This document shows, piece after piece, positions 27,701 to 35,665 of a stretch of DNA of 64,000 nt (the stretch's first letter is position 1; every line of letters begins with the position of its first letter). The stretch is from Flammeovirga agarivorans. Its GTDB lineage: Bacteria > Bacteroidota > Bacteroidia > Cytophagales > Flammeovirgaceae. The notes under the pieces were generated by a model. The model saw nothing but the letters and a program-made list of their open reading frames with translations, searched no databases and was not told where the DNA came from. Position numbers and translations under genes: made by a program. The DNA is taken from the NCBI RefSeq assembly GCF_012641475.1, contig NZ_JABAIL010000007.1, forward strand, positions 62,001-126,000, in the 5' to 3' direction.

Positions 27701-28650
27701 GTAAAAGTAACGGGATAAAAAGCACAAAACGATGAAGGTTCGGTCACAGTAAACATATCTGTACCAACTCCAATAGAAACTGGAATAGTTTCACTTACAG
27801 GACAACCGCCATTATCAGCAGAAACTGTTACGGTATAGTTATCGCCATTGGCAATGTCAAAAGTATGAGACACATTTTGACCAGTAGCTGTACTACCATC
27901 ACCAAAGTCCCAAATATACTCATCATCAGGTAGTGTCACGGGAGTATTTGATCCATCAGCAAGAATAGCAGAGACGGAAAAGTTTTCAGTATGAGTATTT
28001 AAACAACTAACAACCTCTTCAGGGTTTAATTGAAGCTCTACAATATCAGTAATGACAATTTTTGTGTGAATTTCACTATTGATATAACAACCATTGTCCG
28101 TAGTACCAACCAGGTAAGCGACATATCCTCCGGGGTTAGCAGGTAATGGGTTAGAATAGACACCTTCTGTTAATGTTTGACCATTGATAAGAAACTGAAG
28201 TCCATTAACATTGATAGTTGATGTTTTAGTAAATGCGACCTGTGTTCCAGTACATCCTTGGTAAACACTTGCTTCAAATTCTACTTCTGGAGCAGGGAAG
28301 ATCGTCACATCTCCTGTTAATACTTTCTCTCCACCACCTTGATCGAATGTTGCCGTAATGGTATATACAATGGTATTGTCAGAAGTATTGAAAAATATCT
28401 TTGTAGGGTTTGTATTGCCATAAATAATGGGACTACCATCACCAAAATCCCATCTTAAATTGGTGATACTACCATTACCTTGTTCATCAATATAGAATTT
28501 TGAATTGAAGTTATTACATCCACCAAGGTCACTTGGAAAAGGATTGCCAGCATTTTGGTTACCCACCATGAGCTGCTGTGCATATATATCAGGAACAAAA
28601 AATAAAGTAAGTAAAAATAAAAGTAATATATCGTAAATCCTCAGTTTCAT
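21721..28650 (-). CDS. Giant T9SS type B surface protein with PKD-like repeats (copy 1)
   Basis: A 2309-residue secreted protein. Signal peptide MKLRIYDILLLFLLTLFF ends near DIYAQ. PKD motifs are clear in the first third (RWDFGDGSPI, IWDFGDGSTATG, TWDFGDGSSTQ), followed by many Ig-like modules with paired Cys. The end holds modules with ETTSSI/ETTSSV loops, then a type B sorting domain (HTPTAMTPNQDGLNDEF, TIYNRWGEIIF, GWDAKWRGKLVPGSVYT). It is exported by type IX secretion and should stand on the cell surface. It lies 21 bases after its PorP/SprF partner. Long blocks match copy 2 in the same order, so the two genes arose by duplication. Ligand unknown. Confidence 0.9.
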   Translation of the reverse strand: MKLRIYDILLLFLLTLFFVPDIYAQQLMVGNQNAGNPFPSDLGGCNNFNSKFYIDEQGNGSITNLRWDFGDGSPIIYGNTNPTKIFFNTSDNTIVYTITATFDQGGGEKVLTGDVTIFPAPEVEFEASVYQGCTGTQVAFTKTSTINVNGLQFLINGQTLTEGVYSNPLPANPGGYVAYLVGTTDNGCYINSEIHTKIVITDIVELQLNPEEVVSCLNTHTENFSVSAILADGSNTPVTLPDDEYIWDFGDGSTATGQNVSHTFDIANGDNYTVTVSADNGGCPVSETIPVSIGVGTDMFTVTEPSSFCAFYPVTFTPTLPSNLDGDNITWDFGDGSSTQTTQLPNSVSHNFTNSTNANIQYTITSTLDNGCAYSEVITVPPMTLSGISITADQTEFCTDNNFTVNLGIDNLNNVTNFFWRLKGTNDQDEVNNTTPSYTFSSYGTYTIELVANDFGECVIDEIVITSTPIVVSIDGIIDDCEFHSLDLDYSLTQNGSPITDTSVSRTWTINGRNTGFNDNSSNTTFNLSNLAADEYDITIDLDFGNGCTSTVTEVLRVGEKINLAFSIEIDGNDGLIEPNVCNGTVVDFNNTTVSSIPDNDIQYFWDYNVADVNNPNWTPANNVGGDGQFTYDDLDDGEYIVGFWARQDGCETDPVFQKINVIIPRANFDLLITDVCDPNSITIQNLSSGASTGGEYVWDFEVNGRTEQIRTTDENHDIINDQLYKDLNVTYGETLNVTLTVYNTGSQPTIQPPTYCEDEFSSSVTVALKPDPLAITWGESSTNYNMPSDVCTSTPIYFNPGVSDAGTYEWTFTNTNTGSIVNITSRRPNYTFTEEGTWEFEVDVNYDNGCSDQLKSGTINVYEMTLSISDSENNICLGEPVTYSVDAGSILNAPNITWEWWVDNRDGSTAIMESSGSTNVIDDFTYTYTYVNNPQRRSKRVYLRVYSDACPLEVFENTRVTQPQLDFSGDVDDYINFVYKCDYIETYVDPKITDETVYNIQNGSTLWNITAPDGSTTTVTPDAQSSNIYQFNSFTEGQYTIELTITDQNGCSVTDEITFDVPELPIGEARFTPSELSLDCPSSITFTDLADNTDGNSITRTDADGNIVPITKWTWAIEKGGSTVFMLEETSGSISYFFEPGDYIIKLTTEDAEGCTFTADDFVLEVGGVSGSFYIYKKAGYAPLTTSMEAIPGYVSDDVISIEYIWDSDYGDGGDNQIQEFTYALNQDVSYTPKLIFQSQIQAPNGTISSCDYGAVSDEFISVFRIPEVVLGDIHLCTSAGDTTVEGYDKTFEVANVDIPGKFSYKGETKYQWFVDGNLIPEADGGMDSVVTFTYGNTGGYFEVDPDDEDGRDYTLKIWVDAEYVDYVNPAYNHTDTETASSERTFNVKYDPTLTPELEEITSICLYDSATFDASASGFTPFSRGTITNYTFEISDGSNIIETIAQEDSVLKYKFTTEGTYDITMTITSDNLCNEASITKQVVVEPIPTVDFSSTTVCLGEPTTFDNLSSFNGTLLSTDSTTIQEVRWYFDHLNAPTVVHSNTISPEYIFPSEGTYEVKLEVYTVFGCVEEIIKEVTINPLPSITPDEDTYICFGESITLSVIGGTTYEWSTSETTPSITVTPTADSTTYYVKAWNEFGCLTEDSVKIYMIPTFRESLTEFRACEGETIELDGSINEFEGTVENFDWSNGETTSSITVTETGDYTITNRVLRPDGQYCTLVKTFRAVFNELPQEFDQDTLVHCFNTGDITIQAPEQPGYTYLWDQGETTSSVTRSQIGVYSVTIIDTSDTTNCETYTSVEVIDPITDANFTATSVCVGFPTTLTADYINTDDITVEYAWNLSGFDTTTTTPILEYTFPTHGIQAVSLVVTPVGGCSSEEIINNVTVFELPEPSFSVEDICVFNEAEFINLSTLEGRNLRSGDFGIAKVEWDFNYDGVSDNFTSEEFSPRNLYNEVGTFNVLLQITTTNGCIKRFERELNVHPEPTITITEDFYICEGETADLTAEGGVVYLWSNNQTSGNITVQPTEDQTYSVMVTNEFGCVSYDSVTVFVIPKIETEQVVYEVCETEEVTLDANIGNYSGTTQGFVWSTGETSSTITVSEPGEYSVVNTVLHESGKECTFSQTFEVIHRPLPPEFAVTDTVICFETAIEIELQAPQDNGFLYYWEDTGETTSSVKRDEEGEYTVRIIDANYDTECETITSIQVTDICPPKMHTPTAMTPNQDGLNDEFLIRSKYALNIDLTIYNRWGEIIFNRRYADSDQARTEGQGWDAKWRGKLVPGSVYTVIIEYDSELDGSHHRESSHVTVIR

Positions 28651-28671
28651 TTTGTATGTCGTTTATCAATG

Positions 28672-29742
28672 TTACAGGTTTGGAATAGGACATTTATCTG
28701 TCGGTACACCTACTTTGCCTTTTTTCTTTTTCTTTCTGTAATCAGGGTAGAAATTCATATCATATCTAAGTGATAATTCATGTGAATTTCCTTCAGAAAC
28801 ACTAAGACCTCCAATAGGGTGATCATAACTATATCCAATAGTAAATCGCTTTAATTGTACACCACTCATGATGACAATTGCATCTTGATTAAATTGAGAA
28901 GGGTGTTCGTTATCTTTAATTATTAATCCTCTATACCATAATCCTAAAATAATAGGATGATAATTTAAATTGACGCCAGTTGACAGCTGATCTTTTCTTC
29001 CTTGAGACTGGTAATGCATCATAAAACTTACCGTTCTATCATCATAGTTTCCAATAGTGCCATGCCAACGATAGGTAAGGGGAATTCTATAGCCAGCATT
29101 CATACTGAAGCGAAGAGGAAGGTTATCTTGCCCTACCTCATATCTTGAAATATTTGGTTGATTGATGTGGAAGAAGGAAACACCTACCCAAAAGTCTTTT
29201 CCATAAAACATTGTACCCGCAGAAATATCCGGGTAAATCCTACTATCCCTATCCACTCGATCACCAGTTGGATTACCAGTGATACCATCGTCATCAATTT
29301 GATCACCAAAAAGAAGGTGGTAAAACCCTAAAGATGATTGTTCAAAACCTAATTGTAATCCAAAACTTAACTGATACTTATTTGTGATCTGTAGTTTATA
29401 ACCGCCTGTCGCATTAAAAATAAATCGATCCATTACTGCTCCAGAATTCTGAGCAAGAACATCCTGATGCAAAGAAACACCTACCCCAATATTCTTCTTT
29501 GGAATAGGAGTATCGAAAGACGCCAAAAAAGTACTGTAATTAGAAGGTAATCCTACCCATTGATTACGGTAATTAATATTTGCTCGCCCATCGCCAGCTG
29601 TGCCCACCAATGCAGGATTTAAATACAATGGAGCTGCATAGTATTGTGACAGATGTGCATCTTGAGCGTGAGAGTATTGATTATAAAGTAGTAAAGTCAA
29701 CCAGAAAAAAAAATGGATAACTTTTGTTATTTGCTTTCTCAT
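28672..29742 (-). CDS. PorP/SprF-family outer-membrane protein (copy 1)
   Basis: A 356-residue beta-barrel protein with a signal peptide (MRKQITKVIHFFFWLTLLL ending SHAQ), the signature AHLSQYYAAPLYLNPALVGT and NYRNQWVGLPSNY, and a basic tail before DKCPIPNL. It is closely similar along its whole length to the copy at 20471-21529, including GFEQSSLGFY and GDQIDDDGIT. It is the first gene of a two-gene unit with the 2309-residue adhesin and is divergent from the GH92 genes. It likely delivers or anchors that adhesin during type IX secretion. Confidence 0.9.
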   Translation of the reverse strand: MRKQITKVIHFFFWLTLLLYNQYSHAQDAHLSQYYAAPLYLNPALVGTAGDGRANINYRNQWVGLPSNYSTFLASFDTPIPKKNIGVGVSLHQDVLAQNSGAVMDRFIFNATGGYKLQITNKYQLSFGLQLGFEQSSLGFYHLLFGDQIDDDGITGNPTGDRVDRDSRIYPDISAGTMFYGKDFWVGVSFFHINQPNISRYEVGQDNLPLRFSMNAGYRIPLTYRWHGTIGNYDDRTVSFMMHYQSQGRKDQLSTGVNLNYHPIILGLWYRGLIIKDNEHPSQFNQDAIVIMSGVQLKRFTIGYSYDHPIGGLSVSEGNSHELSLRYDMNFYPDYRKKKKKGKVGVPTDKCPIPNL

Positions 29743-30321
29743 TGAATTCGTCTTCTAAGTTAAGTATTGCAGTACATGGTCTTAGAATTATACAATTATT
29801 TAGTAGTATCGATATAATTGCAATCTTCGTACCTAATGCGATAAGTACTTGTGTATACGAGTAGAAAAATTAGTTCAATTGTAAGATTAAGGTGAGATAT
29901 GATTGAATTTTTCCTAGATAGAACCTTTTTTGAAAGAACTTACATTTGTTCTTAATGTGGATTCATTACCTTTAATTTGAAGGTTTTACCCTTCACTTAC
30001 TATTTTTCAAATGTTGTACTTCTCTCATTCAAAAAAATATTCTTTTTTACTTTCACATGTAGAAAAAAAATCCTTTTTGTCATGAAATATAGGTAATCGT
30101 TATACAAGACCATCTTTTTGTGATTAAAGATATCTCAATGTTATGGCAACCCAATTGTTGGTTGAGAAACTTTAAAAATCATATTTCCTGTAAATAATTC
30201 TAAAGAAAACCCAACTTCTTATAAGTGTCATTTTGATAATTTATCTTTCAAAGATATCTTGCGTAATGTTGCATGAAATTGCTTGTTTGTGCAGTTATGA
30301 TTCATCAATCATCGTAATTTA
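29743..30321. other. Divergent intergenic region between the adhesin and GH92 operons
   Basis: 579 bases with no frame of note. It should contain promoters for both directions, but no exact TAnnTTTG with a proper TTG was found. Two direct copies of AAAGATATCT (30126-30135 and 30250-30259), each with a palindromic core, and a small inverted repeat CAACC/GGTTG (30147-30164) lie upstream of the GH92 genes and could be regulator sites. Confidence 0.4.
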
Positions 30322-32604
30322 ATGAGGAAATCTATATTACTTTTATCATCAGTTCTATTAACTATTATCACATTATCTTGTGAAAAAGAAGTAGTTAAAG
30401 AAATACAACAAAAACCAATTGATTATGTTGACCCATTTATTGGAACAGGAGGAATCGTGCATACTTTTCCTGGGGCAACGATCCCGTTTTCTATGATCCA
30501 ATTAAGCCCGGATACAGACACAAAAGGGTGGGACCATTGTAGTGGTTATCATTATAATGACTCAACAATAAAAGGTTTTAGCCATACCCATTTAAGTGGT
30601 ACGGGATGGTCTGATTTAGGTGATATATTGATTATGCCAACTGTTGGAGATATTCAATTAGAATCGGGACCACAAGATCAGCCAGATTTAGGATGGAGAT
30701 CTAGATTCTCACATGATGAAGAAATAGCAGAACCAGGTTTTTATGAGGTAAACCTAAAAGATTATGGAATTACTGCAGCATTAACAGCCGGGCAAAGAGT
30801 AGGTTTTCATAAATATACTTTTCCTGCAACCGATTCAGCTAATATCATTATAGATCCCACTAACTTGATTTTTGGTGAGGTTCTGGAAACTCAAATATCA
30901 ACTGATGATCCAACTGAAATTGTGGGCTATTGTAAATCAAATGGTTGGGGAGGTAAAAGATATGTATACTTCATCATTAAGTTTACAAAGCCTTATGATA
31001 AGTTTCAAATTTCGAGAAATGGGAAAATATCTTCTCATCTAAAAGTAAAAGATAAAGATGTAAAAGGTTTTGCCACCTTTAAAGTGGGAGAAAATGATCC
31101 TATCGAAGTTAAAGTTGCTATTTCTGCAGTTAGTCTAGATGGAGCAAGAAAAAACCTATTATCAGAAGGTCACAATTCATTTGCTTTAGCGGTACAACAT
31201 GCACAGGAACAATGGAGCGAAGTTCTTAATAAATTCTCTATTGATGGAGGAACAGAAGAACAGAAAAGAATCTTCTATACAGGTATCTATCATAACTTTA
31301 TTGCCCCCAATCTTTCAATGGATGTTGATGGGAAGTATGTAGCCATGGGTAAGAAGTTAGAAGCAGATGGTTTTACGAACTATTCAAACTTCTCTACTTG
31401 GGATACTTTTAGAGCAACAAAACCACTTATCAGTTTTCTGACGCCTAATTACTCTGCTGATTTTGTAGAATCATTAATTTCAAGACATAGAGATGCAAAA
31501 GAACATTTACCATTATGGGAACTAGCAGGGTTTGATAATACTTGTATGATTGGCTATCCATCAGTACCAGTGATTTATGAAGCAATGCAGAAAGATGTCA
31601 AAGGAATTGATGTTAATGAGGCTTTGGCTGCTATGGATGATATTGCACATTTTAATAAAATTTCTTCATCTGATGGCGATGGTGGATTAAATGAATATAT
31701 CAAGTTAGGCTATGTACCAGCTCATATTCCCAAAAACGTCTCGAAGACATTAGAATATGCTTACGAAGATTGGGTAATTGCTCAAGTAGCTCAAAAAGCA
31801 GGTAATAAAAAACTGTATGAAAAATACATGCAAAGAGCCCAGAACTTCACGAATCTTTATCACCCAGAGAAAAAAACATTCTGGCCAAGAAAGTCAAATG
31901 GACAATGGTTTGGTGATATAGAGATGGATCAATGGGAACCTTTACAGAAACATTGGATCTCTGGCAATAAGTGGGCTTATGATTACTTTGTTCCACAAGC
32001 GATCTCTCAATTCATCGAAATGAAAGGAGGAAAAGATGCGTTCGCTGCTGATTTGGATACTTTATTTTCACAAGAGTTAGATATGAAAGGTGAAGAACAT
32101 GTAGATATTTCAGGATTTATCGGTAGCTACGCACATGGAGATGAACCAGGGCATGCGAATGCATACTTGTACAATTTTGCTGGTCAACCTTGGAAAACCC
32201 AAGCCATGATTCGCCGAATAATGGACGAGATGTATTCAGATAAACCCGATGGCATGATTAATAATGAAGATTGTGGCCAAATGTCTGCTTGGTATGTTTT
32301 CTCTGCAATGGGATTCTACCCTGTTTGCCCAGGCGATAAACAATATATTATTGGTTCTCCTTTGTTCGATAGAGTATCAATGCAAGTAAGCAATGGTAAA
32401 ACTTTTACTGTCGAAGCAAAGAATCAATCGGATAAAAATGTCTATATCCAAGCAGCTTCTCTTAATGGTAAAGACCTAGATAGAAGCTATATTACACAAG
32501 AAGAAATAATGGCAGGAGGTATCCTTAAGTTTGTTATGGGACCAGAACCAAATAAAAATTGGGGAACTGATGTTAATGATATTCCTAAATCACCAATACA
32601 ATAA
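30322..32604 (+). CDS. GH92 alpha-mannosidase lipoprotein (first)
   Basis: A 760-residue lipoprotein: leader MRKSILLLSSVLLTIITLSC, then the GH92 N-terminal signature DYVDPFIGTGGIVHTFPGA, HLSGTGWSDLGD, the WELAGFDNTCMIGYPSVP region, and the C-terminal GHANAYLYNFAGQPWKT and NNEDCGQMSAWYVFSAMG catalytic-region motifs. GH92 enzymes are calcium-dependent exo-acting alpha-mannosidases of Bacteroidota that trim N-glycans or mannans. The lipid anchor places it on the outer membrane or in the periplasm. The second GH92 gene begins 22 bases later, so they form an operon, probably with different linkage preferences. Confidence 0.92.
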   Translation: MRKSILLLSSVLLTIITLSCEKEVVKEIQQKPIDYVDPFIGTGGIVHTFPGATIPFSMIQLSPDTDTKGWDHCSGYHYNDSTIKGFSHTHLSGTGWSDLGDILIMPTVGDIQLESGPQDQPDLGWRSRFSHDEEIAEPGFYEVNLKDYGITAALTAGQRVGFHKYTFPATDSANIIIDPTNLIFGEVLETQISTDDPTEIVGYCKSNGWGGKRYVYFIIKFTKPYDKFQISRNGKISSHLKVKDKDVKGFATFKVGENDPIEVKVAISAVSLDGARKNLLSEGHNSFALAVQHAQEQWSEVLNKFSIDGGTEEQKRIFYTGIYHNFIAPNLSMDVDGKYVAMGKKLEADGFTNYSNFSTWDTFRATKPLISFLTPNYSADFVESLISRHRDAKEHLPLWELAGFDNTCMIGYPSVPVIYEAMQKDVKGIDVNEALAAMDDIAHFNKISSSDGDGGLNEYIKLGYVPAHIPKNVSKTLEYAYEDWVIAQVAQKAGNKKLYEKYMQRAQNFTNLYHPEKKTFWPRKSNGQWFGDIEMDQWEPLQKHWISGNKWAYDYFVPQAISQFIEMKGGKDAFAADLDTLFSQELDMKGEEHVDISGFIGSYAHGDEPGHANAYLYNFAGQPWKTQAMIRRIMDEMYSDKPDGMINNEDCGQMSAWYVFSAMGFYPVCPGDKQYIIGSPLFDRVSMQVSNGKTFTVEAKNQSDKNVYIQAASLNGKDLDRSYITQEEIMAGGILKFVMGPEPNKNWGTDVNDIPKSPIQ

Positions 32605-32626
32605 TTACTACAATCCTATTATCATA

Positions 32627-34936
32627 ATGAAGAAAAATACAATACTACCTTATCTACTTCTTCTTATTACGATTATGTCCTGTGGACAGAAGAAAGAAGA
32701 AAAAAAGGAATTAGAAGACTTAACCAAATACGTAAGTACATTAGTAGGGTCAAAGTCAGACTTTAGATTATCTACAGGTAATACTTATCCAGCAGTGGCA
32801 ACTCCTTGGGGAATGAACTTCTGGACTCCACAAACCAATAATAATGGAGATGGATGGGCTTATATGTACCAAAAAGATAGTATTAACGGAATAAAACAAA
32901 CGCACCAACCATCACCATGGATAAATGACTATGCAGCATTTGCATTATTCCCAATGGTAGGAGAAGTGAAGTTTAATGAGAAAGAAAGACAATCAAAATA
33001 TTCTCATGATACTGAAACGGCGAAGCCACATTACTATAGTGTAGATTTAGAAACATATAATACAAGAGCAGAAGTAACACCTACAACTAGAGGTGCTGTC
33101 TTCCAATTTACATTCCCTCAATCAGGTGAAAGTAGTGTATTAGTAGATGCATATCATAAAGGTTCCTATGTGAAGATAATTCCAGAGGAAAATAAAATTG
33201 TCGGTTATTGTAAAAACAACTCTGGTGGTGTGCCAGATAACTTTGCCAACTATTTTGTTATTGTTTTCAACAAGCCCTTTAAAACACAAGGTACTTGGAA
33301 TGGTAAAGATGCTACTTCATCAAAAGAGGTAAAAGCAGATAGAACAGCAGGTTATGTTACCTTTGATACAAAAGATGGTGAAGTGATTACAGCAAAAGTA
33401 GCTTCTTCATTTATCTCAATAGATCAGGCTGAGATTACATTAAAAAGAGAAATTGGTGAGAAATCTTTCACTACTGTAAAAGAAGAAGCACAATATGCAT
33501 GGAACAAAGAATTTAATAAGTTAATGGTGAAAGGTGGTACTCAAAGAAGTATGGAGAATTTCTATACTTCAATGTACAGAACATTGCTTTTCCCTAGAAA
33601 ATTCTATGAGTATGATGCAAATAACAAACTAGTGCATTATAGTCCTTATAACGGTCAAGTAGAAGATGGGTATATGTTTACTGATAATGGTTTCTGGGAT
33701 ACTTTTAGAGCTGTTTTCCCATTCTTTACAGTGATGTATCCGGAGTTAAATAGTCATATTATGGCTGGTTTAGTTAATACATATAATGAAAGTGGTTGGT
33801 TGCCAGAATGGGCTTCACCGGGTCACAGAGATTGTATGATTGGCTCAAACTCTGCAGCTATTATCGCTGATTCTTACCTTAAAGGTATCAGAGGATACGA
33901 TATTGAAACACTTTATGCTGCAATTATCAAGAATACTAAAAACCATGGTCCATTAGGTTCTGTCGGTCGTATGGGTGTGGATTATTATAATGATCTTGGA
34001 TACATCCCTTACGATGTAGGCATCCATGAGAACACAGCAAGAACATTGGAATACGCTTACGCTGATTTTACAATCATGGAATTAGCTAAAGCTTTGAATA
34101 GACCTCAAGAAGAGATTGATCTTTTCCGTAAGAGAGCTGATAATTATAAAAATGTTTTTGATCCATCAACAAACTTTATGAGAGCAAAAATGAAAGATGG
34201 TTCTTGGCAGACTCCATTTATCCCAGAAGCTTGGGGTGGTGCATTTACTGAAGGTTCATCTTGGCATTATACATGGTCAGTATTCCATGATCCAGAAGGT
34301 TTAGCAGACTTAATGGGAGGTAGAGAAGCATTTGCAGCAAAATTAGATTCTGTATTCTCAACTCCATCTATTGCCAATCATGATTACTATGGTTTCGAAA
34401 TTCATGAGATTACTGAAATGAAAGTAGCTGATGAAAAATATGGAACAGGCCAATATGCACATGGTAACCAGCCTATACAACACGGTATATACTTATATGA
34501 TTATGTAGGTCAACCTTGGAAAGCACAGAAATGGACAAGAAAAGTATTGAAAGACCTTTACAGCCCAACTCCTGATGGTTTATGTGGTGATGAAGACAAT
34601 GGACAAACTTCTGCTTGGTATGTATTCTCTGCTTTAGGAATGTACCCAGTTGCTCCAGGAACTGGAGAATATGCCATCGGTTCACCTGAGTTTGAAGAGG
34701 CAACAATGTCTTTAGAAAATGGAAACACATTCAAAGTGATTGCCAATAACAATAATGAAAAGAATGTTTATATTCAATCAGCAAAGTTAAATGGGAAAGA
34801 CTTTAATAAAACATTCATCACACATGATCAAATTATGGCTGGAGGTGAGTTAGTTTTTGAAATGGGTGATCAACCAAATAAGAACTGGGGTACTGCAGAA
34901 GATAGTGCACCTTATTCAATGTCAAGAGAAAAATAA
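32627..34936 (+). CDS. GH92 alpha-mannosidase lipoprotein (second)
   Basis: A 769-residue lipoprotein. The frame is open from 32531 but overlaps the previous gene there; the ATG at 32627 gives a classical leader (MKKNTILPYLLLLITIMSC). GH92 motifs: LSTGNTYPAVATPWGMNFW, GFWDTFRAVFPFFTVMYPE, GHRDCMIGSNSAA, QHGIYLYDYVGQPWKAQ and GDEDNGQTSAWYVFSALG. It lacks the FIGTGG-HTFPGA entrance motif of its neighbour, so it belongs to a different GH92 subgroup, which usually means a different mannosidic linkage. The gene ends 22 bases before a strong terminator. Confidence 0.92.
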   Translation: MKKNTILPYLLLLITIMSCGQKKEEKKELEDLTKYVSTLVGSKSDFRLSTGNTYPAVATPWGMNFWTPQTNNNGDGWAYMYQKDSINGIKQTHQPSPWINDYAAFALFPMVGEVKFNEKERQSKYSHDTETAKPHYYSVDLETYNTRAEVTPTTRGAVFQFTFPQSGESSVLVDAYHKGSYVKIIPEENKIVGYCKNNSGGVPDNFANYFVIVFNKPFKTQGTWNGKDATSSKEVKADRTAGYVTFDTKDGEVITAKVASSFISIDQAEITLKREIGEKSFTTVKEEAQYAWNKEFNKLMVKGGTQRSMENFYTSMYRTLLFPRKFYEYDANNKLVHYSPYNGQVEDGYMFTDNGFWDTFRAVFPFFTVMYPELNSHIMAGLVNTYNESGWLPEWASPGHRDCMIGSNSAAIIADSYLKGIRGYDIETLYAAIIKNTKNHGPLGSVGRMGVDYYNDLGYIPYDVGIHENTARTLEYAYADFTIMELAKALNRPQEEIDLFRKRADNYKNVFDPSTNFMRAKMKDGSWQTPFIPEAWGGAFTEGSSWHYTWSVFHDPEGLADLMGGREAFAAKLDSVFSTPSIANHDYYGFEIHEITEMKVADEKYGTGQYAHGNQPIQHGIYLYDYVGQPWKAQKWTRKVLKDLYSPTPDGLCGDEDNGQTSAWYVFSALGMYPVAPGTGEYAIGSPEFEEATMSLENGNTFKVIANNNNEKNVYIQSAKLNGKDFNKTFITHDQIMAGGELVFEMGDQPNKNWGTAEDSAPYSMSREK

Positions 34937-34958
34937 TTCAATTTTTGATATAATATTT

Positions 34959-34995
34959 AAAGGCACATTACGGTTGTTAATGTGCCTTTATTATT
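34959..34995 (+). terminator. Terminator of the GH92 operon
   Basis: A perfect 12-bp stem (34959-34970 with 34978-34989) and a T-rich tail, 22 bases after the second GH92 gene. Confidence 0.85.
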
Positions 34996-35212
34996 TTCTG
35001 TAACTCAATTTACATGTAAGGAATTAAATTATAGCAAATTATAATTAATCTAACTACAGGGAACATTAAGTGGTTGAAATTGTTATAGATATAAAGGTGT
35101 ATTTATAAATTGACTAATTCATGCCATTAATAGTAATGTTGTAATGTTTTTACCGAAAGGATAAATAATTAAAAACATTTTCAATAAAACTTTATTATTA
35201 TGTAGAAATCTC

Positions 35213-35220
35213 TAAATTTG
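35213..35220 (+). promoter_or_regulatory. -7 box of the hypothetical gene at 35244
   Basis: TAAATTTG matches TAnnTTTG exactly and lies 23 bases before the ATG. No TTG stands at the expected -33 distance. Confidence 0.45.
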
Positions 35221-35243
35221 TTTAATACAATAGGATTTATAGT

Positions 35244-35558
35244 ATGACAAGAGAAGAACTTATCAATTATCTTAACACAGAACAACTCATCAACATCTCG
35301 AATGCTTTAAAAAATATGTTTGAAAGAACAAAAGCATTTTACTTTCAGGTAACAACAACTCTGACAGTCAACGATGATGGAAGATATGAAGTATCTACTC
35401 CTGATAACTTTCCTGTTTTTACCCCCAAAGGACAAGGGTTTTTAGAAGATGGAGGGGATTACTACAAAGGCGAGCTGAAGTTAAGAAACTTAGAAGAAGA
35501 AGATTCGCTTGAAATGGCAAAGGATTTGATAATAGCTTGTTTTGAAAACAATAAATAA
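35244..35558 (+). CDS. Hypothetical 104-residue protein
   Basis: A small soluble acidic protein with an N-terminal helix (TREELINYLNTEQLINIS), a central strand region (FYFQVTTTLTVNDDGRYEV) and an acidic C-terminal helix (EEEDSLEMAKDLIIACFEN). It has its own -7 box and is separated by 107 bases from the sigma-factor gene on the same strand. I recognise no family. The two may be transcribed together, but nothing in the sequence proves a link. Confidence 0.55.
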   Translation: MTREELINYLNTEQLINISNALKNMFERTKAFYFQVTTTLTVNDDGRYEVSTPDNFPVFTPKGQGFLEDGGDYYKGELKLRNLEEEDSLEMAKDLIIACFENNK

Positions 35559-35665
35559 GAGCTGAAACACTACTCGAACTTATTTAAGTGTCAATTAAAT
35601 ATATCTTTTATCACAAATTAATAAATCACTATTTGTGCTGTAAGACGACATAAATAACATGTATA

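Noticed and set aside
14007-28650. Repeated beta-sandwich modules considered as possible DNA repeats or a polymorphic toxin
   Set aside because: The modules are diverged at DNA level and the C-terminus is a type B sorting domain, not a toxin domain.
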